Positions 9,741 to 18,617 of a stretch of DNA of 64,000 nucleotides are shown here, piece by piece. Positions within the stretch are counted from its first letter, which is position 1, and each line of letters begins with the position of its first letter. The notes beneath the pieces were generated by a model that saw only the letters and a list, made by a program, of their open reading frames with translations, was not told the origin of the DNA and did no database searches. The stretch is from Syntrophobacterales bacterium. Lineage in GTDB: Bacteria > Desulfobacterota > Desulfobaccia > Desulfobaccales > 0-14-0-80-60-11. Location: assembly GCA_020060385.1 (NCBI GenBank), contig JAGVAH010000082.1, forward strand, positions 114,138-178,137, written 5' to 3'. A program made the position numbers and the translations under genes.

Positions 9741-10277
9741 AAATCCTCGGCAAAATATGGGCCGCGTCCGGAGCGGCCTTTATCTCACTACTCCTTTTGG
9801 ATTGATAAGCAGACAGTATTTAGCTATCAGCTAACAAAAGGCAACTTACCTTGTCTTTTGCTAAAGACTAAAAGCTGAAGGCTGGTATGCAAAAATCCGG
9901 GCAGGACGGCAGGGAAACCCCTCCGTTTAATCTTGGCTGGCAAAATCTTGCGGCAAGTTCCCGGCAGTATTTATATGGAGTTTAACGTTTGCGCCCTTTT
10001 TGCGCAAGACAGCGAAAAAATCCGGAAGTTCTCCAAGCAAATTTTGGATACAGTGTTGATCATGATGAGTTTACCGCTAAACCTTTTTCACTGATTATGT
10101 TTACAATATATTTTTTTCTGAATTTGTGCTACCCTTCTTTCCCTGAGACAATTTTGGCAGCAAGGAAAGAACTTTTTCGAGATTAACCCCCCACTTAAGG
10201 GTTCCAGGACTTTTTTAACTGGGGGTGCCAAGATTGCCGCATAATCACCAGATGATTATACCAAAGGGGAGGTTGTC
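9741..10277. other. Intergenic region between divergent typA and the secreted hydrolase-like gene
   Basis: No gene is supported here. A hairpin with GGCCGC/GCGGCC arms and a 7-base loop lies at 9760-9778 in the typA leader. AGCTATCAGCTAAC and AAAAGCTGAAGGCT near 9816-9882 belong to a diffuse AGCTG/TCAGC repeat class seen also near 37505, 38330 and 49570. The right half is AT-rich, and GGGGAGG lies just before ATG 10278. Confidence 0.5.
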
Positions 10278-12119
10278 ATGTGGGACCTAACTGTCTCTAA
10301 CTATCCATCATGGCGTGGCGGGATTTTCTTTCCCGTGATTTTGGCGCTGGCTTTGAGCTTTTCCCTGGGGCCAGCCTGGGCTGGAGCCGATGAGGCCTAT
10401 GCCCATCTCCAAGAGGTGATGGATAAATATAATGATGTTTTTTACGTCTATTTGGGCCGGGATGAGGGGGGCAATCATTTTTTCCCCTCCGGCAAGATGG
10501 GGGACCTGGATGATCTGGCTATTAACACCAACTGGACTTCCGGCTGCCTAGAAGCCGATGCCCGCAATTGCAGTTGCACCAAAGTAGTATACACCCCCAA
10601 ACCAACCAGCGTGTGGGCCGGCCTTTACTGGCAGGAACCGGAAAACAACTGGGGAGGCATAGCCAACGCCGGTTATGATCTCCGGGGAGCCGACCGGCTC
10701 GTTTTCCGGGTCAAAGGAGAAAAAGCGGGTGGGGTGGTGGAGTTTTTTGCAGGGGGCCTAACCGGGGAACCCTTAACCAAGACCTCGATAACAGTAACTT
10801 TAACAGAAGACTGGAAAAAGTATGAGATTCCCTTGGATTCGAAAGACCTACGCCGGGTCATCGGCGGTTTCGGTTTTAGCGTGAGTAAAGCTAACTTCCC
10901 CTCCGGCGCCACTTTTTATCTGGACAACATTTATTATAACCAGGCGCGCCCCGATGACCTGAGGCTGCTGGTCAGCTATGAGACCTTTAATTTGGGGGGG
11001 GCCGATAGAACTTTTAAGAATTCGGCCTATGTCTATGATAATTCCCTGGCCTTACTGGCCTTCTTGGCCAGGGGCGGCAGTGATGATCTGAGGCGGGCGA
11101 GAATTTTGGCGGATGGTCTGGTGGCGGCCCAAAACCATGACCGGAAGTTTACCGACGGCCGCTTGCGCAACGGTTATAAGTCTGGGGATTTGATTTACTA
11201 TTACACGGACACAGCCCAACTCCCCGGATATTGGAATGATGATACTGACCCTCCACAATGGTACGAAGACCAATATGCCAAGGAAACCTACACCGGCAAT
11301 CTGGCCTGGGCCATGATCGCCCTGTTGCATTATTATAAAAAAATGGGAGGGGCTGCTTATCTGAATGCCGCGGTCAGGCTGGGCAATTTCATCGAGGCCA
11401 ATTTAAAGGATACCCGGTCTGCAGGCGGCTATAATTATGGCTACCGGTATGTAGCAGGTACCGATGATGTCTTTAATAAAGATCTGGTTAGATCCATGGA
11501 GCATAATATTGACCTGTATGTGGCCTTTAGATTGTTATATGAAATAACGAGCGAGGCCCAGTGGCTCAACCGGGCCCAGTATGCCAAAGTTTTTGTCCTG
11601 GCCATGTGGAGACCCGACAACCAACAATTCATCTGCGGAAAGAAGGCGGATGGTACCGATGATGAGAGATATGCGCTGGATGCCCAGGCCTGGGCCGCCC
11701 TGGCCCTTGACAGTTACTTAACGGCCGTTCGCCGGGCGGAGATCAACTTTTTTGCCACCGGCTGCGGCTTTCAAGGATTTGCCTTCAACTCCGACCCGGC
11801 TTTTAAAACCGGAGTCTGGTTTGAGGGCACCGCGTTTATGGTGTCCGCCCTTAACCTCAGCAATTTAAAGGCAAAGGCGGATTTTTCCCTGGGAGAGCTG
11901 CGCAGGGTCCAGATCAGCGCCCCGAACGCCAATGGGCTGGGGATCATTGCGGCCTGTCCTGACCTGGATACCGGTTTTAACTGGATTTATCCCACCCGTT
12001 TATACGTCGGCGCCACCGCTTGGTACATCTTTGCGGAAACCAAATATAATCCCTTCTGGGGCACGATTATTAAGGCAAAACCGACCACCATTCCTCCTTC
12101 TTTGTTATTACTAGAATAA
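10278..12119 (+). CDS. Secreted protein with carbohydrate-binding-like and alpha-barrel hydrolase-like regions
   Basis: Exported 613-residue protein; probable role in polysaccharide processing, substrate unknown. A signal peptide spans about residues 14-37 and ends near PAWAGA. Residues about 85-220 look like a beta-sandwich that would bind sugar (repeated Trp/Tyr, FYLDNIYY near the end of the module). Residues about 230-600 are helical with repeats of the pattern seen in alpha/alpha-barrel glycoside hydrolases (YVYDNSLALLAFLARG, NLAWAMIALLHYY, ALDAQAWAALAL). I cannot identify the catalytic acid, so enzymatic function is an inference. The ribosome-binding site is GGGGAGG. Confidence 0.75.
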   Translation: MWDLTVSNYPSWRGGIFFPVILALALSFSLGPAWAGADEAYAHLQEVMDKYNDVFYVYLGRDEGGNHFFPSGKMGDLDDLAINTNWTSGCLEADARNCSCTKVVYTPKPTSVWAGLYWQEPENNWGGIANAGYDLRGADRLVFRVKGEKAGGVVEFFAGGLTGEPLTKTSITVTLTEDWKKYEIPLDSKDLRRVIGGFGFSVSKANFPSGATFYLDNIYYNQARPDDLRLLVSYETFNLGGADRTFKNSAYVYDNSLALLAFLARGGSDDLRRARILADGLVAAQNHDRKFTDGRLRNGYKSGDLIYYYTDTAQLPGYWNDDTDPPQWYEDQYAKETYTGNLAWAMIALLHYYKKMGGAAYLNAAVRLGNFIEANLKDTRSAGGYNYGYRYVAGTDDVFNKDLVRSMEHNIDLYVAFRLLYEITSEAQWLNRAQYAKVFVLAMWRPDNQQFICGKKADGTDDERYALDAQAWAALALDSYLTAVRRAEINFFATGCGFQGFAFNSDPAFKTGVWFEGTAFMVSALNLSNLKAKADFSLGELRRVQISAPNANGLGIIAACPDLDTGFNWIYPTRLYVGATAWYIFAETKYNPFWGTIIKAKPTTIPPSLLLLE

Positions 12120-12174
12120 AATGTGGGATTGATTGGGCTGGTGATCTCAGGCCTATCGCCGCAAGAGGTGTTTT

Positions 12175-13242
12175 ATGCAAATAGGGTTGCCGGAAACGGA
12201 GCTGCAGAAAACCATCGTCATCAGCGACATCCACATGAGCGATGGGCAGAATTACAGTTGGTTTCTTCCCCCCTGCCCGGAGGAGGTAATAGCCCTGCTC
12301 CACCGGGTGGCCAGCGATGCCAGTGTCGAAGAACTGGTGCTCCTGGGGGATGTGTTCGATCTCTGGCTCTATCCCCTGGACGTCGTCCCCTGGACCGTCA
12401 GCCAGATCATTGGGGGGAACCCGGCCATCACCCAGGCTCTCCGGCAATGCGTACAGAATATCGCCAACGTCTATTACCTGAACGGCAATCATGATCTGGA
12501 GGTCAAGGCTGCTGCTTTGCAGCCATTTAGCTCCGGCGGCAAGAGTATGCAGTGGATCACCCCGGAGTGGTATCAGGCGAAGCATCAGGGCCGGCGGCAC
12601 CTGGAGCATGGGCACGGGGTAGATATGTTCAATGGGCCGGATGACTCCGGGGATACCATCGGCGGTTATCCCTTGGGATTCTTCATTACCCGGCTGGTGG
12701 CCTCGGCCCCGGACAGGCGCGCCGCGGGGCAGGCGTTAAAAGAACTGCTCCAGACCCGGAGCGCGGCCTTAGGGGCTATGACCCTTGATGAAATCGATGT
12801 CCGGGCGCTGGGTCCGGAACTGGTGAGAGCCATTGTCGACCTCCTGGAGATCTATGCCGGGGTGGATGACATTACACCCATGAGATTCTCGGAACCGGAA
12901 TTGGACCAAAAATTTACGGTGGGGGATATCAAGAATCATTATGGCAGCCTGTTGGACACCTGGTTCAAGCGGTTCCCTAACCCTGTGGAATTAGCGAAGA
13001 CCATGGTGGTGACGGTTATTCCCACTGGGTTGAACTGGTATGCCCAGAAGCTGCTCTCCGGGTCGTCGCCCCCGAAAGTCGTGGTCATGGGCCACACCCA
13101 CCATGCCTTAACTGAGGGCGCCTATGACAACGATGGCTGTTGGTGTCTTTCCAGTTCCTGGGGCCACGGAGACGCGACCTCCAGCTACGTGGAGATAATC
13201 GGGGACCAGGCAACCCTGGTTTTTGGGAGGCAGCCGGGATAA
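12175..13242 (+). CDS. Metallophosphoesterase (calcineurin-like)
   Basis: Di-metal phosphoesterase of the calcineurin-like superfamily. All signature blocks are visible: SDIHMSDG near residue 18, GDVFDLW (about 60), NGNHD (about 104), EHGHG (about 143) and a C-terminal GHTHHAL (about 304). An insertion of ~120 residues between the fourth and fifth blocks is mostly helical and resembles the cap seen in UDP-diacylglucosamine pyrophosphatase-type relatives, but the substrate is unknown. It follows the secreted hydrolase-like gene by 55 bases and may be cotranscribed. GAGGTG lies upstream of ATG 12175. Confidence 0.88.
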   Translation: MQIGLPETELQKTIVISDIHMSDGQNYSWFLPPCPEEVIALLHRVASDASVEELVLLGDVFDLWLYPLDVVPWTVSQIIGGNPAITQALRQCVQNIANVYYLNGNHDLEVKAAALQPFSSGGKSMQWITPEWYQAKHQGRRHLEHGHGVDMFNGPDDSGDTIGGYPLGFFITRLVASAPDRRAAGQALKELLQTRSAALGAMTLDEIDVRALGPELVRAIVDLLEIYAGVDDITPMRFSEPELDQKFTVGDIKNHYGSLLDTWFKRFPNPVELAKTMVVTVIPTGLNWYAQKLLSGSSPPKVVVMGHTHHALTEGAYDNDGCWCLSSSWGHGDATSSYVEIIGDQATLVFGRQPG

Positions 13243-13614
13243 GGAGCCGGGGCGATGTGAAGGTAAATTCCCTGATTTTAATAGGGTGAGATTGTAAAGA
13301 ACTGCTAGTTATTATCCCTCCCCCAATTACCTCAACATCCTTATTCTAACGCCATACCGGACCCTGCAAATTGCCTTAATCACCCCATGGGGGTCCTTTC
13401 TACCCCTGCCAATCAATTCTCCGGGGACTGAGGGGGCAGGCAATTTTTTTTAAAAATCCACTAGATCCGGCCGGTTGATTAACAAAAACAGGGAGATTTA
13501 TGCTAACATGTGAAGTCCAAAAAATGGGACTGGAAAAGGGAATTTCTCAGGGTTACCCTCGAGGATAGCCTCCACCAGGCCGTTAAGGGTAAGGCTTGCC
13601 GGGAGAGTTGCTAG
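13243..13614. other. Intergenic region before the second HD-GYP gene
   Basis: No coding frame is supported. CCTGCC and GGCAGG arms near 13404-13442 followed by a T-run could terminate the phosphoesterase transcript, although the loop is long. A possible promoter lies at 13475-13504. The last ~100 bases form an untranslated leader in which I recognise no known riboswitch. Confidence 0.4.
13475..13504 (+). promoter_or_regulatory. Possible promoter of the HD-GYP gene
   Basis: TTGATT and TATGCT with an 18-base spacer in an AT-rich stretch. Each box matches the sigma-70 consensus at four of six positions. The predicted transcript would carry a ~105-base leader. Confidence 0.35.
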
Positions 13615-15267
13615 ATGAAAAGGGATAATATTTATTGTCCATTAAATCCCACTAGACTAATACCTGGTATAGTGATTGATTTCAACATCTATGTAAAATC
13701 TCCTATTAAAGGAACACATAAAGAAGAATATTCCCTTTTCCTGAGTCGCGGAGAAGTCTTTAATCCCGGCCATCTGGCCAAAATCAAATTTAAGCACTTT
13801 CATTCTGTCTATTATCACCGCGACGATGCAGCTAATGTAAAAGCTTACCTTGACCAAGATATTACTTTTGCAGGAGATATAAAAGATACCATCCAGGTAA
13901 TAAGTGCGGACCCGGCTTCAGCAATAGGCAAAGACAACTATATTCCTTTTAATATTAACGACCTGCACCCCGGCACAAAAATCACCTTTGATCTCTTTAA
14001 AAAAACCCCAATTCCCCAAGCGACGGATTACAGTTACAATATTATTATTTCAAGGGGAGATATGTGTCAAAAATCATTGACGGATGAGCTGAAGCGGAAA
14101 GAGGTTAAGTACCTTTATTTTCGCAAGCAAGATGGCGCCGAAGCGCTGCAATATCGTAACCTGGCCAGAAAAATGAAAGCAACCCTCCCGGACATTAAAT
14201 TTAATATTTCTCAGCAGACATTGGATGTTAGTCAAATTGCCACTGCCCCTGGTTTTGAGGAAGGTGAAGGTTATACTTCGCTGCCCCTACGGAATTTGAC
14301 TCCGGGATGGGAGGTTCCCTTTGACGTCTTTGTCAAGACCATCACCAAAGAGGTTATGAAACCTAAATTTATTAAATGTTGCGAACGGGGTGATGTTTTT
14401 CAGAAAGAATGGCGCTTAAAGCTGCAACAATTGGGGATCCCCTGTGTTTATTTATCCTTGCAAGACCTGGAAGAAGTTCAGCAATATCTCCACCAAAACC
14501 TGGAGATGGTCTTGAAGGATGAAACTCAAGATACCCTGGAGAAGGGAGTGCGGATTTGTGACGCCGCGCATATGTGGACTTTTAACTTCTTCCACTCGGA
14601 AGAGGCCCGTACGGTGAAACAGGTTAAAGAGGGTCTGAAATTTTTGGATACCTTGTTTGAGGTCATCGGCGCCGACCATCATAATTTTTTATCTTTAATG
14701 CAGATCAAATTCCACAGCTTCCATCTTTACACCCATTGTTTTAATGTCTGCTTATTGGGATTGGCCTTCGCCATCTTCCTGGGTTGGAGCTGGGAAAAAA
14801 TCCAGGAATTCGCCCTGGGGGCCCTGGTCCACGATATCGGTTTGACCAAGACGCCCCGGGACATCCTGGAGAAAAATGGCCCCCTCACTCCCGGGGAGAT
14901 GTCCCAGATCAGGCGCCATCCTCTGGACGGCGTGCGCCTGCTCCAGGCATCCACCAACCTGTCTTGGGAATCCTTGCAAATGGTCATGCAGCATCATGAA
15001 AATGGCGATGGCTCCGGCTATCCGGACGGCTTGAAAATCGAGGACATCCACGATTGGGCCAGGATTTTACGCATCCTGGATACCTACGAAGCCATGACCG
15101 CGGAGCGCCCCTGGCGCCCCGCCAAGGAACCTAAGGAAGCCTTGTGGGTCATGCGCAATGACTGGGAGAAGGGCAAGGTTTTCGACAAGAATTACCTGAG
15201 GACTTTTATCTTATTTCTGGGAGACATTTCTCTGGCCAAGGACCATCCTGGGTTAGGACGGCCTTGA
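13615..15267 (+). CDS. HD-GYP domain protein with triplicated N-terminal module
   Basis: Probable cyclic-di-GMP phosphodiesterase. The C-terminal HD-GYP domain has VHDIGLTK with H406-D407 and HHENGDGSGYP with G468-Y469-P470. The N-terminal ~300 residues contain three copies of one module, starting near residues 8, 111 and 222. Each has a Pro-Gly turn, an F-[ND]-[ILV]-[YF]-x-K strand, then an arginine-glycine-acid triplet (SRGEV at 44, SRGDM at 146, ERGDV at 257). The module resembles DUF3391, which usually occurs once before HD-GYP domains. No membrane span is seen. Genes in this gap-rich area appear monocistronic. Confidence 0.88.
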   Translation: MKRDNIYCPLNPTRLIPGIVIDFNIYVKSPIKGTHKEEYSLFLSRGEVFNPGHLAKIKFKHFHSVYYHRDDAANVKAYLDQDITFAGDIKDTIQVISADPASAIGKDNYIPFNINDLHPGTKITFDLFKKTPIPQATDYSYNIIISRGDMCQKSLTDELKRKEVKYLYFRKQDGAEALQYRNLARKMKATLPDIKFNISQQTLDVSQIATAPGFEEGEGYTSLPLRNLTPGWEVPFDVFVKTITKEVMKPKFIKCCERGDVFQKEWRLKLQQLGIPCVYLSLQDLEEVQQYLHQNLEMVLKDETQDTLEKGVRICDAAHMWTFNFFHSEEARTVKQVKEGLKFLDTLFEVIGADHHNFLSLMQIKFHSFHLYTHCFNVCLLGLAFAIFLGWSWEKIQEFALGALVHDIGLTKTPRDILEKNGPLTPGEMSQIRRHPLDGVRLLQASTNLSWESLQMVMQHHENGDGSGYPDGLKIEDIHDWARILRILDTYEAMTAERPWRPAKEPKEALWVMRNDWEKGKVFDKNYLRTFILFLGDISLAKDHPGLGRP

Positions 15268-15353
15268 GGGGAGAGGGGTTTTTGCCAGTTAAAAGAGTCT
15301 TGCTGGGCCGCAACGTGTGGAGAAGATGGGGAGAGTTTAAATTCTCAGGGATA

Positions 15354-15494
15354 TCAGCGGAACCATCCCCGGGGTGCGCAGGTTTTTGTGACGGGGATAT
15401 GCTTGGTAAAGTTCGAGAAATAGAGATATGAACCAGTAAGGCCCAGGGCTAACAGCACCAGCATGCCCACCAGCAGCAACAAGTGTTTCTTCAT
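15354..15494 (-). CDS. Small single-span membrane protein (46 residues)
   Basis: Short frame, unrecognised. ATG at 15494-15492 begins MKKHLLLLVGMLVLLALGL, one strongly hydrophobic segment with a positively charged start. A short polar tail follows, containing one cysteine and ending GWFR. The upstream GGGAAGAAG is a plausible ribosome-binding site. The basic-start, hydrophobic-core, polar-tail layout is that of real small membrane proteins. It is the first of a group of small minus-strand frames up to 16952. Confidence 0.5.
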   Translation of the reverse strand: MKKHLLLLVGMLVLLALGLTGSYLYFSNFTKHIPVTKTCAPRGWFR

Positions 15495-15821
15495 TGCCAC
15501 TTCTTCCCATGGCAGGTCGTTGAAAAACTAAGAATCAGGGACTGCATCTCCCGTTCTCCAAAACCCGATGCGGGACAATTTCGTTGGTAGCCAAGATGAG
15601 GCGGCAGCATTGGTCACCAGGGCGGAAAAATAGTTTTTCCCCTCCTTCTTCCCGTCTCCACCCCGAAAAGTTTTCTTTTTCCTATCAATATCTTCGGGTG
15701 AAAGCTAGGATAGCACAAATTTTCCTTACAATGTATCTATTGCCAGGTTGCTCTACAGACCAGCTTCCCGGGGGAGCCGATTCTTCCGGGGAAATCATCA
15801 TGTAAAAATCTAGGGCAACCC

Positions 15822-15938
15822 TTAGACAACTAAAAGGCCCCGGCGCAACGCCGTTGCCACCGATTTCTCAGTACCCCTCAAATCAGAAAAGAGCGATTCC
15901 GGGCAGTCCCTGGCCTTTCTCTCCGGCCATTTTTTCAT
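15822..15938 (-). CDS. Possible small soluble protein (38 residues)
   Basis: Frame starting MKKWPERKARDCPESLF and ending RRGLLVV. The main support is a strong GGAGG eight bases upstream of the ATG. The protein is basic, has no membrane span and is not recognised. In such high-GC DNA a frame this short can arise by chance, so the call is weak. Confidence 0.3.
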   Translation of the reverse strand: MKKWPERKARDCPESLFSDLRGTEKSVATALRRGLLVV

Positions 15939-16154
15939 CTTGTTTCCCTCCTTAAGCACGGCAGGGAAGATCATTCCGGCATTTCTCCCGGCGCAGTGGG
16001 AAGTGCAGGGTTGGGCAACTTGGCGCTGCAGTCCATCCCGGAACTTTTTACTTGCTGCCGTTCTCCCCCAAGATCGGGGGAGCCGGCCTGGGGGCCTTGA
16101 CCTCCAGGACCTTTAGCTATCCGGGTGCTGCTGGGAAAATCGCCCCACTCCAGG

Positions 16155-16556
16155 CTAACCGGCGTCTTCAGGATTATTTTCCTGGGTACCCGGAGATTTC
16201 AAGGTTGGTGACGGGCATTTCGCCTTATAGAAAAAGGCAAAAGAGACCAGGATGCTCATGCCGGCCAGAATTAAGGCCAGGGATTTTCCCTGCCACAGCC
16301 CCAGAAACCAACGGTTGAAATCATCCATCATCACCCCGAACTTGCCCCCATAAACCTCCAGGTTATGCCGATAAGCTTTGGAATTCTCCGGCATGATCGG
16401 GTAAATGGTGCCATCCGCAATTTCGTAACCCAAAGCCCCGTAGGGAATATCTGCGGCCCGGTGATAAATTAAGGCCGCGCTGCCCAGACCCCCCACCAGG
16501 ATGAGGGCGCCCAGGAGGTTAAACCAGGTTCGTTGCTGAAGAATCTTCCGGTTCAT
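16155..16556 (-). CDS. Hypothetical two-span membrane protein
   Basis: A 133-residue protein, unrecognised. Hydrophobic segments lie near residues 13-30 (FNLLGALILVGGLGSAALIY) and 92-110 (LALILAGMSILVSFAFFY). Between them is a ~60-residue polar loop containing YGALGYEIADGTIYPI and an acidic, Asn/Tyr-rich stretch; the charge pattern suggests the loop is periplasmic. GGGGACAAG precedes the ATG. The tail is rich in Pro, Ser and Glu. Confidence 0.65.
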   Translation of the reverse strand: MNRKILQQRTWFNLLGALILVGGLGSAALIYHRAADIPYGALGYEIADGTIYPIMPENSKAYRHNLEVYGGKFGVMMDDFNRWFLGLWQGKSLALILAGMSILVSFAFFYKAKCPSPTLKSPGTQENNPEDAG

Positions 16557-16797
16557 CTTGTCCCCGCCCCGGGGCTGGCGGCGGACCGCCCTTTTGCCAC
16601 CAGATTAGGTAAGAGTAGCCCATTCCTGTATTTTCTGGGGGAGGCAAACGATAATTGCTGGAAATAACAAGAGGTGCTTGGCAATTCCCCCGGGGAATCT
16701 TGGGGAAAGGCGTCCTGCGGCAGGGCCTTATTATTTTCCAGAGATTTCCCAACCTTAGTTACAAATGAGCACTAGCCTTAAAGAGGATAGGGGCTGG

Positions 16798-16952
16798 TTA
16801 CTTCCGGGCATAATTGCCCAGAAAAAAAAGGACGCCCCCGATAAAGAGGGCAATTAATCCGAATAACTTCTTTTCCTTGGGGTCGTCTGCATTATAAGAC
16901 TTATAAGCTGCGCACATCCCAAAATAAAGAGAACAAGGATGCTCACACCCAT
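16798..16952 (-). pseudogene. Small two-span membrane protein gene, apparently frameshifted
   Basis: Two overlapping minus-strand frames look like parts of one ~50-residue protein. ATG 16952-16950, with AGGA nine bases upstream, starts a membrane segment MGVSILVLFILGC that then runs into a stop. The other frame continues from the same spot as MCAAYKSYNADDPKEKK, then a second span (LFGLIALFIGGVLFFLG) and a basic end. The switch lies at ATTTTGGGA (minus strand) and requires a -1 shift. It may be a mutation, a sequencing error or ribosomal slippage. If only the second frame is used, the protein is 39 residues. Confidence 0.5.
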
Positions 16953-17287
16953 ATTGATTGATCCTAAGACCTGGGAAATTTCTCGGCCCCTGCCTGGAGC
17001 CCCTCAAGGTTAGGGTAAATAAATCCAGTTGATCCTGGGCCCTGCCTGCCGATCACCCTTTAACCATGCCATAATTTTCGGGGGAATATCAAGCCCTATT
17101 ACCTCCACTCCTCCGGCCAGGGGGCGACCTGAGGCGCCGCCTTCTAAAAATGTTGGGGGTCCCATTTCGCCTCCAGGGGGGAAGGAAAAAATTCATCTGG
17201 CGGCATCTGGGGAGGATTAACTATGGGTGTCGAGATCTCGGGCGCAGATAATAGACGCTATTGCCCAACTTTCTAATCTACCGAATT

Positions 17288-17550
17288 GTCTTTCTGAGCG
17301 GAGCGAAGAATCTGGTGTCGCGTCCCTGAATTACTGTGGCAATTAAAAGTGCGATATTTTACCCCCCTTTTCTAAAGGGGGGTAAGGGGGGATTATATAA
17401 GCGCCTGATAATCCCCTCAAATCCCCCTTTAGAAAAGGGGGACTTAAAATGCCTCGCAATCAAGAGGGGCGCAATTTATATCATACTATTTATGAGACGA
17501 GACACTGGAATTTTCGATGCCTAGACCCTTCGCCTGCGGCTCAGGGTGAC
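17288..17550. repeat. Family C palindrome halves enclosing a family B repeat
   Basis: The left part, 17288-17315 (GTCTTTCTGAGCGGAGCG...), and the right part, 17521-17550 (CTAGACCCTTCGCCTGCGG...GGTGAC), correspond to the two arms seen together at 40177-40246. Between them sit secondary inverted segments (GTGTCGCGTC / GACGAGACAC) and the family B element at 17362-17443. This reads as one repeat inserted into another. Confidence 0.6.
17362..17443. repeat. CCCCCTTTTCTAAAGGGGG nested palindrome (family B)
   Basis: Two hairpins in tandem, CCCCCCTTTTCTAAAGGGGG and CCCCCTTTAGAAAAGGGGG, which also pair with one another, joined by GGATTATATAAGCGCCTGATAATCC. Close relatives are at 22874-22952 and, truncated, at 63831-63893. 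Confidence 0.85.
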
Positions 17551-17657
17551 AATAAAGATTCACAGCAAATTTAGGCAGATGTCAAATTAATCATGATGCT
17601 ACCAGACGTAGTAAGGTTAGCTGGAACCTTGAACTTTGAACCTGGAGCTTTGAACTT

Positions 17658-18401
17658 TTAATTCAGGGTCAGACTTTGGGCAATCCGGTCGAAGAGGGGC
17701 GTATAGCGGTGAAAGCGGGCCTCCAGTTCCCCGTCTCTTCTGGGGGATTCCACCCGACCTTGGATGGTGATCATTCTATGGCCCACCGGGAAGAGGTAAT
17801 TGGTGACCTTTATATGGGCATCCTTGGTGAAATCCTCGAAGGAAACGGCCACCACTTCCTTGCCGGCAATCCTGATGGGCCGGGAGGAGACCGCGCAATA
17901 CTTGCACCTGTAGCCCGCCAAAATGCCGTTGAACAGATCTTGCCGGAACCGTTCCGAGATTAGCGGGGACCGGGGCGGATCCGGGACCACTAACAAGATC
18001 ACGGCTTCCCGGCCTTTTCCCTGGTCGCTGGCGAACCTGACCAGGGCCCGGGAGCCTTCCGGAGGCTGCTGCCGCCAACCTTGGGGGTATCTCAGGCAAA
18101 AATTGAGGCCCAGGGCCCGGGGGTGGTCGGCGGAAAAAAACTGTTGGCCCTCCCCGGCGAGCAGGCCTCGCTCCCCGTCCCGGAGAGGCGGGCAAGAGGG
18201 CTTGCCAGAGGCGGAGGAGAGGGTCGGCTTCGGGGCAGCAGGCTCAAGGCCGCTGGCGGCGCGGTGGCTCAGATCATAAGCCACTTTCCCTGCCAGGACT
18301 ACCGCATAGATGAAAATGATGATGCCCACGAGACGCCAAGTCCTTGGCAAGCCGTGGAAAGATCCGGGCAACTGCGGGTGGGTTTTTGCCGGGGCTGCCA
18401 T
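17658..18401 (-). CDS. Membrane-anchored hypothetical protein
   Basis: A 247-residue protein, unrecognised. After ~20 polar residues there is one membrane span (LVGIIIFIYAVVLAGKVAYD) that would anchor it in the inner membrane, then a Pro/Ser/Ala-rich linker and a periplasmic beta-rich domain (about residues 95-245) with LNFCLRYPQGWR, YRCKYCAVS and a C-terminal FDRIAQSLTLN. The pattern resembles proteins whose exported domain ends with a short helix after a PsbP-like or DUF1795-like sheet, but I would not name it. ATG 18401 has GGAG seven bases upstream; the frame extends 45 residues further without a likely start. Confidence 0.65.
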   Translation of the reverse strand: MAAPAKTHPQLPGSFHGLPRTWRLVGIIIFIYAVVLAGKVAYDLSHRAASGLEPAAPKPTLSSASGKPSCPPLRDGERGLLAGEGQQFFSADHPRALGLNFCLRYPQGWRQQPPEGSRALVRFASDQGKGREAVILLVVPDPPRSPLISERFRQDLFNGILAGYRCKYCAVSSRPIRIAGKEVVAVSFEDFTKDAHIKVTNYLFPVGHRMITIQGRVESPRRDGELEARFHRYTPLFDRIAQSLTLN

Positions 18402-18617
18402 GCCGTTCTCCGGGTTAGGTTTGCCAGCCGGGGGCGCTGACTGCTGAATGATAAATAGTCCATCGGCCGGTCCCCCCAATACTTTAACTTTCGGCCCGGT
18501 GCGTGCGGTTGCGGCCCCCCTCTCTCTGCTCCCCAACTTTTAACCCCCCGGCGCAGTTGCGGCCGGCTCTGGCCGGACTTATGTTGTCAGGTTAGAAGAC
18601 AAGGAGGAGAAGGAACA

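Noticed and set aside
9989-10186. 65-codon frame in the gap between typA and the secreted hydrolase-like gene
   Set aside because: No ribosome-binding site, no domain pattern, and it lies in AT-rich presumed promoter DNA.
13505-13614. Leader of the second HD-GYP gene considered as a cyclic-di-GMP riboswitch
   Set aside because: The conserved GEMM core sequences and tetraloop-receptor pattern are not visible.
16519-16752. 77-codon minus-strand frame overlapping the two-span membrane protein
   Set aside because: Overlaps a better frame in another phase and is Pro/Gly-rich without structure.
17029-17220. 63-codon plus-strand frame before the repeat at 17288
   Set aside because: Composition reads as translated GC-rich non-coding DNA; no start signal.
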